Part shown: positions 43,328 through 52,557 of the stretch, piece by piece
Layout: each line of letters opens with the position of its first letter
Numbering within the stretch: the first letter of the stretch is position 1
NCBI GenBank assembly: GCA_963575745.1
Contig: CAUYUJ010020182.1
Location: forward strand, 296,620 to 360,619
Direction: 5' to 3'
Length of the DNA stretch: 64,000 nucleotides
DNA from: Prorocentrum cordatum
Taxonomy: Eukaryota > Sar > Dinophyceae > Prorocentrales > Prorocentraceae
The notes under the pieces: generated by a model
The model's input: only the letters and a program-made list of their open reading frames with translations
What the model was told of the DNA's origin: nothing
The model's database searches: none
Position numbers and translations under genes: made by a program

Positions 43328-44043
43328 GTGATAACTAGGTGCACTAGCATGTTGTGGTTGTGGCTGTCGTGGCTCAGAGGTGTCGGGGCAGTATCGAAGC
43401 TTCTTTCTTCGGCGGTGTTGTTCGGAGCTATGTGGGCCTACCAGTTCTCAGCGGCAGGCCCAGGCGACGCGTCGGCAGCACCGCAAGGACGGACAGCCAA
43501 GTGCGCGAAGGCTGAGAACACGGAGGACAAGACGATGATCAATCATTCTTTGTGCCCCGGAGTGGTCGCACATCAGAAGCTTCGCCTCCTGGAGGCAGCG
43601 CGCGCGTCGCAGTGTGAGATCAGCGCGGAGGGAGTACTATGGCAGTCTATGCAGAAGGCGCACAATGAGGAGCACCTCCCTCGGGCGAGGGGCAAGAGCG
43701 GGCACGGACTTGGACCGCCCGACACGTTCAACCAGGCCGCAGCTTGCATCGCGATGACGGAGACGGCCTCGCCCGAGATCAAGGAGGTATTGAATGAGTA
43801 CCTCGCCAAGTACAAGCCTGGCAGCCGCGAGGCCCAGCATGTCGCGGGCCTCTGCAGGACGGAGAAGATATTCGGCAGTAAGAAGAAGAAGAGGCTCATG
43901 ATTGCGATGAGGATGAGAAGCTGGAGCGCGTTCTTTTGTGCGCCGTGGAGGCGGCGGAGAAGAAGGTGGCGTGGTCAGGCCCACGTCCTGCGGGCCATAT
44001 CGATATCAAAGGTCAGAATATCATCGAGGCGATTTCAGCGTAG
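43328..44043 (+). pseudogene. C-terminal tail of LINE 3
   Basis: KLRLLEAARASQCEISAEGV, RARGKSGHGLGPPDTFNQAA and KPGSREAQHVAGLCRTEKIF in one frame to about 43900. After a one-base shift, EKLERVLLCAVEAAEKKVAW continues to IIEAISA and the TAG at 44041-44043. The clean continuation after the shift shows a single indel in an otherwise preserved 240-codon tail and fixes the end of the polyprotein. Confidence 0.6.
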
Positions 44044-45505
44044 AGTGGTGCGATGGCCTCTGCAGAGATGGCATGTGACATGAGTGAGTGAGCGAAGGCC
44101 CGCAGTGCGAGTTTCTCTCTTTTTGCGTGTCTGTAATTTTGTGCTCGTGAATTGCGTGCTGTCTTAGCAGGAAAGAAGTATGCCTGAGCGTGCCTGCGGA
44201 AGGTGCGCGCGCCTGTAATGGAGAGATGTGTGAGAGTGTCGTCGGCATTCAGCTGACCACCACACGGCAGGCCACAGCATGATTTGTTGGTGCGACCTCG
44301 TCCCAGTTTCTTTGAAGAGGTAGTTGCTTCTCTAAGTTTTGATCTGGTGCAAGAAGGGGGATCCTTCCTGCGGTCGTCTCGTCCCTCCTCCCCTCCTCTC
44401 GCCCGTCCCGCCCCTCCTGGGCCGTCGGCCTCTCCTCCCCCCCCTCGGGGGCCACCTCTGGCCGAGGGCTGTGTGAAATGTTCCCTCCTGGGCGTCCGCG
44501 TGCGGACACCTGGGGGGGGGGGGGGGCGCCTTCGCCTCCCCTGGCCTGCTGTGGCGCCCGCTCGCTCCTGGTCTTCCGCGTCGGTGCTGCTTGGTGGTGG
44601 GTCCCGCGTGTACCTATCGGCACGGGCCGCACACGGGCGACGCCCGAATCTCGGGCCAGGCCGTTCGTGTCCCACGTGTTGTGTGGTGCCGAGCTTATAG
44701 AAATGATGGGGGTAACCCCACCCCACTCCGTAGTCCGAGTCGACTGTGGACTCATATGGAGCACCACCACCTCCTCCCTCCCTCCCTCCCTCCCCTCCCC
44801 TCCCTCCCTCCCTCCCTCCCTCCCTCCCCCCCCGCCCCCCCCCCAGGAGAAGTGGTTAGAGCTCCTCAATCGGACGGGCCTGCGCCGCCGCCGCTCCGAC
44901 GCCCCGTGGCGGGCGCCAACAACGGGGGTGCACCGCGCGGGGGGCACGATGAGGAGGAGGAAGAGGAAGGGGAACGAGGGGGAAAGAGGAAGGAGGGAGG
45001 AAGAAGGAGGGGAGGAATGGGGAAAACAACGAGGAGGAGGGGGGAAAGAGTCTGCACGAACGAAATGGGCACGGAAAGAATGGGTACAATGCTCAACAGC
45101 AGTTCCTGTTCATTTTGAACAGGGTTCGCTGTCCGCGCCGCCGCGGCCTGTGTCCATTCGAGACAGAAGACCGCCTGCCAAACAGCGGCCGCTGCTGCTT
45201 TGGGACAACATTTGCTGTCGGGCGTTATGCCCATTCGTTCCGTGCCCATTTCGGGCGTCCAAAAAGAGGAAGGAGGAAGGAGGGAGGAAGAAGGAGGGGA
45301 GGAGGGGGGAAGACAACGAGGAGGAGGAGGAAAGAGCAGGAGCTGAGGGAGGAGGAGGAGGAGGAGGAGTTGAAGGAGGATGCAGGCAGTAACGAGGAAG
45401 GAGAAGGAGGAGGATGAGGAGGAGGAGGAGGATGAAGACACCAGGGAGGAGGAGGAGGAGGTGGAAGAGGAGGAGGAGGAGGAGGAACTAGAAAACGGGC
45501 CCAGT
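44044..45505. other. No gene recognised; TCCC and GGA arrays
   Basis: Probably the LINE 3 3' UTR to about 44270. CCTCC/TCCC array at 44768-44850. GGA-rich purine tracts at 44945-45050 and 45268-45490, with a duplicated GGACATTGCTGTYGGGCGTT-like and GTTCATTTTGAACAGG region between. Confidence 0.55.
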
Positions 45506-45509
45506 CGGG

Positions 45510-45526
45510 AGCCATTTTGGCACAAG
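45510..45526 (+). other. Relict spliced leader, 16 of 17 nt
   Basis: AGCCATTTTGGCACAAG matches the last 17 nt of the spliced leader with one T-to-A change. It lies directly after a GGA array and GGGCCCAGTCGG. Shorter and more diverged than the other two, but the context (open frame starting 26-42 bp downstream) is the same. Confidence 0.7.
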
Positions 45527-45551
45527 CCGCTCACCAGCGAACGCCGTCCCG

Positions 45552-46004
45552 ATGCTCGAGCATGTCGGTCATGAGCTGCTGGGAAGCGCCGCCTGGCTGC
45601 TTGGGGAATGCCGCGAGACGCGTCCCTCCATCGGGCTGCGTTCTGCTGCGTGCTGGCGCGCTCGCATGGCGGCGGCGGACACCGTCGTCGCCAGCCTCTC
45701 CTCCAGATCTGGGGAGGCGCACGGCCCGATCGCGGCCCTCGAGCTGGGCATCGGCGTGGCAGCCTCCCGAGGCGATGAGCCGAGGCGACGGCTGCGGCTC
45801 CTCATGCCGGCGCTCGCCGCTGGCATATGCATCGCGGTCGTTCGTATCGCGGGCAGTGCGCGCGCCATGCGCAGCTTGGCGCCGCACAACTTCGACACTT
45901 CCGGCCGAGGGCATCGAGGGCGCTTCGCACCGGGAGCTCAAACAGCCTCATGGGTAAAGGCGTCCAGGTTTCGGCGGTCGCGGCTGTCGGAGCGGCTGGT
46001 TTAA
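45552..46004 (+). CDS. ORF after relict spliced leader; unknown
   Basis: 150 codons starting with MLEHVGHELLGSAAWLLGEC, containing SRSGEAHGPIAALELGIGVA and a hydrophobic RLLMPALAAGICIAVVRIAG. An overlapping frame starting at 45827 continues to 46456 with equally plausible sequence, so a frameshift near 45930 is possible. No family recognised. Probable retroposed mRNA remnant. Confidence 0.3.
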   Translation: MLEHVGHELLGSAAWLLGECRETRPSIGLRSAACWRARMAAADTVVASLSSRSGEAHGPIAALELGIGVAASRGDEPRRRLRLLMPALAAGICIAVVRIAGSARAMRSLAPHNFDTSGRGHRGRFAPGAQTASWVKASRFRRSRLSERLV

Positions 46005-47029
46005 GGAGGTGTTTTCGTGAAGGTGCACTTGCATCCATCCCTGGGACGGGGCACTGGGAACCACTGCGCGACCTGGCGGTGCCCTCTACTGGCTTGCGCT
46101 GCACCTGTGGCGCGGTGGTCTTCAGCTCGTGGGAGCCAGTCGCGCTGGGGTCGAGACGTTGGCCGCGAAGCACTCTTCCGAGGAGGTGGTCAGGGATGAC
46201 GCCGACGGCAGCGAGCGCTGCGTCGAGGAATGCTCGTGATCACGTCGCTCGTGGTTGGCTTCACGGAGGTCCTCTGCGCGAGCAGCGCGCGGAGGCGGTG
46301 TCCGCAGACAGCGCCCCGCGGGTGCCGCGAGGGCTCCCGCCTGGGCTCTTGGAGAGCGCGCCGCCTTTTGCGGGCAAGATTTCTCTACATGTCCAGTGCG
46401 CCTTGGACTCTCTTGGAAGGGGCGCCGCAAGGCCGAGGCGCACTGGATGCGGATAGAAATCAAGCCTCCAGGGGTCAGATGTTTATCCATACCCAGCGTG
46501 TCTCGTGTTTCTGGGTAAGGGGTGCCGGAACTTCAAGCGGCAGTGGATAGGGACACAAGTTCTTGCCAGCAGTCTTTGCACATTTGGCGCGAGACCCGGC
46601 ACCTTCGGGACATGTTGCTGGCCTCCTTGGGGTTCGTTGTAATCTCGTCTTCCACAGCAAAGTTGGCATCGCGGAGTTCGGGCTGTGGTTACCATTATTG
46701 GGGACTCTCCTCCCTCCTGGAGCGTGCTGCTCTTCATTTGTATTTGTTCGTCGCCATGATGCTTACTCGGGCTACGGGAATTGTATTGCACGTGGCCGCC
46801 GTGTCGCTTTTGAAGTGTACGCAATATTTGATTGGGTGTTGCAATTCGCTGGGGATCGCAGCTGCGATGGCCCGCGCTCTCCCTCCGAGGTCTCGTCTGT
46901 TGAGGGGGTGCCTCGTTCAGCTACGCGTTTACCAGCCTATTCGCGCGGCTCGCGCTGTTCATTCCGTTCCGTGTCGGATGCCTTGCCGACGCTGCCGAAA
47001 AAGAAGACGGGCCCATTCGGGAGCCGGGA
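46005..47029. other. No gene assigned; frames of uncertain nature
   Basis: The frame 46563-47081 has stretches such as VGIAEFGLWLPLLGTLLPPG and AFEVYAIFDWVLQFAGD that look more protein-like than background, possibly a continuation of the retroposed gene upstream. I cannot support a call. Confidence 0.3.
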
Positions 47030-47185
47030 GGAAGCGGAGGGAGGGAGGGCGGGGGGGGCAGAGCGGATGGAAGCAAGTTAGACGCGCCCGCCGTCCATTT
47101 GAATTTTTTTCCTTCCCTCCCATCCCTTCCCAGTGCGTAGATTGTCTCTACCCGCGGACGCGCGTCATAGCCGACCTGTAACTCG
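47030..47185 (+). repeat. Dispersed repeat R3, copy 1
   Basis: Purine tract, then CCCTCCCATCCCTTCCCAGT and CTACCCGCGGACGCG. The same end (TCTATCCGCGGACGCG) closes the window at 63985-64000. Confidence 0.7.
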
Positions 47186-47394
47186 CGTCATAGCCGTCTA
47201 GACCTCAGCGCGTCATGCGCAGGCGGAAAAGAGAAGCTGCGTGCACAGGGTGAAGAGGAGGAGGTGGTGGCGGGCGAGCAGCAGGAGGAGCTGGACGAGG
47301 ACGAGAAGCAGCACCAATAATTGAAGCGGGAAGAACGGAAAGAGCAGGAGGACGGGGGAAGGTTGAGGTGCGGAAGTGAAGGGGCGAGGAAAAA

Positions 47395-47485
47395 ATGGCC
47401 TGCGCTGGGGCGACAGCGCTATTCTGAGCGACGGGAGCAAAACGCCGATCCAAACATGATGCCCACGCTGCATCCAGAACACCAT
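47395..47485. repeat. Dispersed repeat R4, copy 1
   Basis: GCGACAGCGCTATTCTGAGC, GACGGGAGCAAAACGCCGAT and ATGATGCCCACGCTG. A second copy is at 48168-48262 (CGCTATTTCGAATGACAGGA, GCAAAACGCCGATCTG, ATGAGGCCCACGCTG), and a third, more diverged, at 59510-59565. Confidence 0.8.
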
Positions 47486-47639
47486 CTGGAAACGCTGAAA
47501 GCAATTGGATTGCAAGTGCACAGGAGCTATCATACCTTGAATTTTTGCGTGCGAGAGCAACTGCGCGGAGAGGGTGGAGCACCTTCCGGACAGAGCCAAG
47601 AGAGAGAGGACAGTAGCAATCATAATGTGTAGTTGTGGA

Positions 47640-47870
47640 GGGGGGCTGGGTGGAGGGGGGAGAGGGGGAGGAGAGGGGAGGGAGAGGAAGGGAGGGAGGT
47701 GAGAGTGGCAAGCTATGTGCGTTCGCGCCGTATTGGACATCCTTGTTTCTATCCCTCCCACCCTTTTCCCATGGCGCTGAAATCCGAACTGCGACTCCCT
47801 CAGAAGTACCTGTTTGTGGCATGCGCAATCGAAAAATTGGGAGTTGCGTGCACAGGAGGAGGAGGAGGAG
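47640..47870 (+). repeat. Dispersed repeat R3, copy 2
   Basis: GGA/GGGG purine tract, then GGCAAGCTATGTGCGTTCGC, GCCGTATTGGACATCC, CCCATGGCGCTGAAATCC. Matches 63906-64000 and 59177-59245. Confidence 0.8.
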
Positions 47871-48167
47871 GTGACGGGTGAGCATGCGGATGCTCGAAAA
47901 GAAAAGGTCACAAGGACGAACAGCAGCAACAACAACATGAATGAGTCAAGACAGTGAGGACCTGGGGAAGGCGGAGGAGTGGACATGACGGGGCGACTAC
48001 GACGAAGAGAGACTCGGAGTCAGAAGGCTGGCCCTCGTTGGAGCGAAACGAACAGCAACAGCAATAACTGAAGTGGGAGGAGCCTGGAACAGGATGACGA
48101 TGGGAAGGCGGAGGAGGGGAAATGAGGGAGGAAACCACCCTGAAGCTAGACCCAAATTCCAAAACAA

Positions 48168-48262
48168 TGCCACGTTGGGGCCAGAACGCTATTTCGAATG
48201 ACAGGAGCAAAACGCCGATCTGAAAATGAGGCCCACGCTGCTGCGGGAACGACATTTTGAAA
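48168..48262. repeat. Dispersed repeat R4, copy 2
   Basis: See copy 1 at 47395. Lies about 100 bp outside the left inverted repeat of the 10.7-kb element. Confidence 0.78.
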
Positions 48263-48353
48263 CACCAGAAACAAGTTGACTGCGAAACACCGTACGGAAA
48301 CAGAAAGCCCAGTGTTTCAAAAACAACAACCGAGCATGCGGAGGGAGGCGGGC

Positions 48354-48381
48354 TAATCCAGAAGCCGCATTAAAGTGATCA
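48354..48381 (+). repeat. Left terminal inverted repeat (28 bp)
   Basis: Identical over 28 of 28 bases to the reverse complement of 59059-59086. The next outside base differs, so the repeat ends exactly at TAATCC. Confidence 0.92.
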
Positions 48382-48385
48382 TTTC

Positions 48386-48496
48386 CCCCCTCTGTGACAG
48401 AGGGGGTGTTTTTCGGAGGCCCTCTGTGACAGAGGGGGTGCGTTTGGAGGCCCTCTGTGACAGAGGGGGTGCGTTCGGAGGCTCTCTGTGACAGAG
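48386..48496. repeat. Left palindrome array (TGA loop), four units
   Basis: Arms up to CCCCCTCTG and CAGAGGGGG around TGA, at 48386-48406, 48420-48436, 48451-48467 and 48484-48496. Centres are 31-32 bp apart. Arms shorten from 9 to 5 bp going inward. Spacers share GTGCGTTYGGAGG. Confidence 0.93.
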
Positions 48497-48920
48497 TTGA
48501 TCGTCATCCCGTTCCTCCTCATCCTGCTTCTTGATTTCGGACATGTCATGCTACCACTGCGATCATCATCTTTGCGTCTGTGATCCTCGTCGTGTTGTTC
48601 CATGCGTCCTTTTCACATTTTCCACCACATTATTCTCCGTTGCCGTTCTGGCCCGCCATCTACCTCGTCACTCTCCTTCGTCTGCATGTCCTCATTCTCT
48701 TCCGCTCTTTTTTCGCCCCCCTCTGGTTCGATTTCCGCTCTTCGTCCACTTCGTTCTTCCGTTTCCAACCCCCCTTCCTTTCAAGTTCTCCGCCGTCCAA
48801 TCACATCGCGTCGTCCGTCGCCGCTATGCTCAACCCATCCCGCGCCCGTGGGATCGCCCGCGAGCAACGGTGCAGCCGGGCCCGTCGCGGCCTAACGCGC
48901 GCCTGCGCCATCGTCTTGCG

Positions 48921-50119
48921 ATGGGCGATGCAGGCGGATACACATGGGGTGGCGCGGGAGGATGGTGGGATAGCCGCAGCAGCGGCTGGCGTGGCTGGGA
49001 GGGCGGCCATGATTGGTCAGCGCGGGGTTGGAGAGACTGGCGACAAGACGGGAACACGCCAACGGAGGACGCCAAATGGCGCGATGGCCCTGCCGCCGCA
49101 GCAGCGGCGGCGGTCTCGCCTCAACGGCCGTCTCGCTTCGCCGCGCTTAGCGTTGTGAGCCCCCGCGCCCCTGGTCTCGGCATGCCCGAATTCGATGATT
49201 TCGTGAGGGCTGCCCTCCGAAACTCACCAGAACCTGGGGGCACAGTTTCAGGAGAGGGGTCGGGATCCCGAGCCGCGCCTGCGGCGCAGGAGCCCCGCGC
49301 CACCGCAGCGGCGGCGGCGCGCGGGCCCCAGGATTTTGAGAAGTTTGATGTTAATTATTTTTTGAGTTATGAAGAGAGGCTCGGCACTTCGTTTAAGCAA
49401 CACAACCAAGCGTTGAAATGGTGGCGCCACCTGAATGAAGACCCAACTGCCCCGTTCGAGTCAGAAGCCAAGTGGTTTGACAATGTGGAGCCCACCATGG
49501 TCGCTGTTTGCGACCACGGTGCGAGAACGAGCTTTGGTTTCAGAAGCGACGAGGAAGTCCCTTGGCGGCGGCAAGAGATGGTGGCGACGCTCAGGGAGGA
49601 AGATGCCAGGGAGGTCGTGGGGGGGCCCCGCAGCAGCGGGGCTCTGATTGGCTGCCCCCTCGAAGTCCGGCCAAACAGCTACGACCACATGCGCCAGAGT
49701 ATTGTGCGCGCGCGACAGTTCGCGGGGCAGCGGGTGAAAGTGAAGCTGCCGATGTGGGATTTCGTGTTGCACCGCGACGACGGGACAGGCGTCCGCTTAC
49801 ACCCGCACTGGGGCGACAGGAAGGTCGAAGCTCTGCCCCTCATGCCCCGCGCGGACACGGTGAGGCCACCAGCCGCGGGTTTGGGCGGGAGCGACGGGTC
49901 AGGAACCTATCGCTGGTACAAGGACCTCGGTGTGGAGCGTAAATGCGCAAGGTCAAGTTCGACGCCGCCAGAGAGAAGGGGAGGCCGGCGCCTTCTCAGG
50001 GGCCCCGCATCAGCGGGGCCGCGGCGTCCAGCACCGGGCCCTCGGCGTCCGCAGCAGCGGCTGGCAAACCAGTAGTTTGGGGACCGAACAGCTCCCCAGA
50101 CGATTTGGTTGTGGATTAG
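48921..50119 (+). CDS. Gene 1: W-rich / unknown-domain protein, frameshift near 3' end
   Basis: From ATG 48921: a glycine/tryptophan-rich N-terminus (YTWGGAGGWWDSRSSGWRGW), an Ala-rich linker containing two CAGCAG hairpins (48972-48987, 49092-49111), then a folded-looking domain: FEKFDVNYFLSYEERLGTSF, KWWRHLNEDPTAPFESEAKW, YDHMRQSIVRARQFAGQRVK, MWDFVLHRDDGTGVRLHPHW, GTYRWYKDLGVE. The first frame runs to a TAG at 50073, but from 49943 another frame is clearly better (MRKVKFDAAREKGRPAPSQG to SSPDDLVVD, TAG 50117-50119). So the gene is probably frameshifted near 49940, by an indel, an unspliced short intron or programmed shifting. A third hairpin (49625-49642) encodes GPRSSGA inside the domain. 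I recall similar predicted proteins in other dinoflagellates but no function. Confidence 0.6.
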
Positions 50120-51640
50120 GTGGCTCCGCAGCAGCGGGGCTCGAATGAAGGGCGCGTTGCATTTCGGCAGGGGCGCGCGCGTCGGCCGCCGAGATCGGGG
50201 GCGCGCGTGCAGGCGCCGTGGCGCGATCTTCGTTCTGAAGTCGCCCCTCTCCTCCCTGTCCCCCCATCCCGCCGCCCTCAACGTCGGCCCCTCGCCGCTC
50301 GTTCCTCGTCGCTTCACGCCTGTTCGTTCGCGCGGGGGGGGGGCGGCAGCGTGGCGGAGCCGCGTCCGCAACCCCGCCCCCAGCCTCACGGGGCGCCCGC
50401 GAGGGCCCACGAGGGGCCCACAGCCTCCGAGGGCCCACGAGGGACGCCCACGAGGGGCCCACGGGGGCCCACGAGGGGCCCACGAGGGCACACGGGCCGC
50501 AACCACGCCCACGAGGGACGCCCGCGAGGGGCCCACGCGGGGCCCACGAGTGTCAGGTGCGCTGAAGCAGGCAGCATCTATCTCGTCTCGACTCGGCGCG
50601 GGCCCCACTTGCGCGGCCCACGAGGCAGGAGAGCCCAGAATCGACACTCCGCATCGGCGATCAAGATGATTCGGACCGGCGGGAACCGACGGACGGGTCG
50701 TGAGGAGTCGAATCGGCGGAAATCGGCAGAGCAGTAAGGCCTCATGGAGAAATCGGCATCCAAATCGGAAACCGAAGTCGAATCGAATCGAATCCGAAGT
50801 CGAAACGAGTCGAATCGAATCGAAGTCGAAATCGGAAGCCATCGAAATCGAATCGAACCGGAGTCGAAATGAGCCCCTGACGAGGCGGCGCGGGCGGCAG
50901 CGTGGCGAGAGCTCGACGTGCCCAGCTAGCTCCTCGACTGAGAGGCCAGACCCTCCCTCCTCCTTCTCCTCTTCCTCCACTTCCCCTCCTCCTCTTCCTC
51001 CTCCTCCTCCTCGTCCTCCTCCTCCTCTTCCTCCTCCCCCTCCGCCCTCCTCCTCCTCCTCCTCCTCCTCCTCCTCCTCCTCCTCCTCCTCCTCCTCCTC
51101 CTCCTCCTCCTCCCGAAGTGCAAGCGCCTTTGGGGGAATGCATCCATCATTTTACGCCGCTATTCTCGGAGGCCCACGAAGAGGGGAGGGAGCCCGGAGC
51201 CGGGACCAGGACCGACACCGGGACCCGGACCGGGACCGGGAGGGGACCGGGGCCGGGACCGGGACCGGGGCAGGGACGGAGAGCCCGGGACCGGGACCAG
51301 GACCGACACCGGGACCGGGACCGGGACCGGGGGGGGGCCGGGACCGGGACCGGGACCGGGACGGGACCGGGACCGGGACCGGGACCGAGACCAGGTCCCA
51401 GGACCCCTCCTTTTCCTCCTCTTGCTCGTCGTCCCCCTTCTCCCACCAAAAAGCCAACGAAGACGACGACCGCGACGACGACGACGACGATTTCCTCAGG
51501 GATGCCAGGGACGCAATGGGATGGAGGGAAAAATGGGAAGGAGAGAGCGAGGAAGCGGGAGAGGAAGTTGGAGGGCACCCGCGGGCGCCCGGTGTGCAAG
51601 AGGGGGGGGGTCCCCGCTCTTTCCCCCCTCCTCCTCCTCC
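50120..51640. repeat. Spacer of minisatellites (GCCCACGAGG, GAATCGAA, CTC, GGGACC)
   Basis: In order: GCCCACGAGGG decamer repeats (50398-50560), GAATCGAAGTCGAAATCGG repeats (50700-50880), CTC/TCC array (50950-51113), GGGACCGGGACC array (51195-51400) and purine-rich DNA. No gene seen. Confidence 0.85.
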
Positions 51641-51740
51641 NNNNNNNNNNNNNNNNNNNNNNNNNNNNNNNNNNNNNNNNNNNNNNNNNNNNNNNNNNNN
51701 NNNNNNNNNNNNNNNNNNNNNNNNNNNNNNNNNNNNNNNN
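51641..51740. other. Assembly gap (100 N)
   Basis: Exactly 100 Ns flanked by CTCCTCCTCC and CCTCTCGTCC, so the gap lies in a pyrimidine array. The true missing length is unknown, and sequence of the element may be absent. Confidence 0.98.
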
Positions 51741-51992
51741 CCTCTCGTCCCCTCCCCTCCTCTTCCTCCATGAGATCTCTCTCCTGGTGCATATCCCCTG
51801 CCAGGTCTCGTCCTGCTCCTCTCCCTCTATGTTCGTCCTGCCCTCCCCTCGCGCCTCGCCTCCGTCTCCGTCCCCCCTCGCCCGTTCCCGCCTCCCTCCC
51901 GTGTCCTGTTTTCCTCTCTCCGTGCTCATCGTCCTGCTCATCGTCCTGCCGTCCTGTTCGCGGGACGCTCTGTGGGACAGGGGGGCGGTCGA
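51741..51992. other. Pyrimidine-rich DNA, no gene
   Basis: C/T-rich flank between the gap and the central palindrome array. Begins to carry degenerate palindrome GCTCTGTGGGACAGGGG at about 51967. Confidence 0.6.
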
Positions 51993-52325
51993 AGCACACA
52001 AGGCCGACCCCCTCTGTGACAGAGGGGGCCCCGCGCTTGTCCGCGGGACCCCCTCTGTGACAGAGGGGGTCCCGCGCTTTTCCGCGGGGCCCCCCTCTGT
52101 GACGGAGGGGGTCCCGCGCTTTTCCGCGGGGCCCCCCTCTGTCACAGAGGGGGTCGGGTGGAAAAGCGCGGGACCCCCTCTGTCACAGAGGGGGTCGGGT
52201 CGTGCGTTTCCGCGCGCCCTCCTCTGTGAAACAGGGGTGGTCGTTCGATCAGGGCGCCCCCCCCCTGTGGGACAGAGGGTCGGTCAGAGCACACAAGGCC
52301 CCCCCTCAAGGGGCAGAGGGGCGGT
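51967..52325. repeat. Central palindrome array (TGA/TCA loop), about eight units
   Basis: CCCCCTCTG/CAGAGGGGG palindromes at about 52008, 52051, 52093, 52136 and 52179, spaced 42-43 bp, plus diverged ones at 51967, 52220, 52264 and 52305. Spacers are GTCCCGCGCTTTTCCGCGGG in the first half and its reverse complement type (GTCGGGTGGAAAAGCGCGGG) in the second. Loops change from TGA to TCA at the same point, so the array is itself an inverted repeat centred near 52130. GCACACAAGGCC flanks both outer edges (51995, 52289). Confidence 0.9.
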
Positions 52326-52557
52326 CAAGGGACAGGGAAGGCAGCTGTGCTCGTTCGGAGAGAAGGAGGGGGATGGGTTGGATGAGATGGAAAGGATCTC
52401 GTGGAGGGAGCATGATGCGGACGAGGAGTAGGAGGATCTGTTCGAGACGAGGAGTCCGCCTTCCATAGCCGTTTTCAGGCGGTTCACTTTTGAGGGGGGG
52501 CGACACCTAATTAGGACGCGCGCGCCTTCGCAGCAGCGGGGGCTTGCGCGCGGCGGC

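Larger units (their letters stand above)
39440..44043 (+). mobile_element. Degenerate LINE 3
   Basis: Plus-strand order: endonuclease (39450-40230), linker (40270-41080), reverse transcriptase (41130-42240), C-terminal helical region (42240-42950), double Cys/His motif (42960-43200) and a conserved C-terminal tail (43330-44043). The coding regions are split over three frames in at least eight places. ORF1 is not seen, so the copy is either 5'-truncated or ORF1 is unrecognisable. Confidence 0.72.

Noticed and set aside
52008-52205. Regularly spaced palindromic repeats resembling a CRISPR array
   Set aside because: Spacers are nearly identical to each other, the array inverts in its middle, no cas-like genes are present and the context is eukaryotic. 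It is a palindromic tandem repeat.
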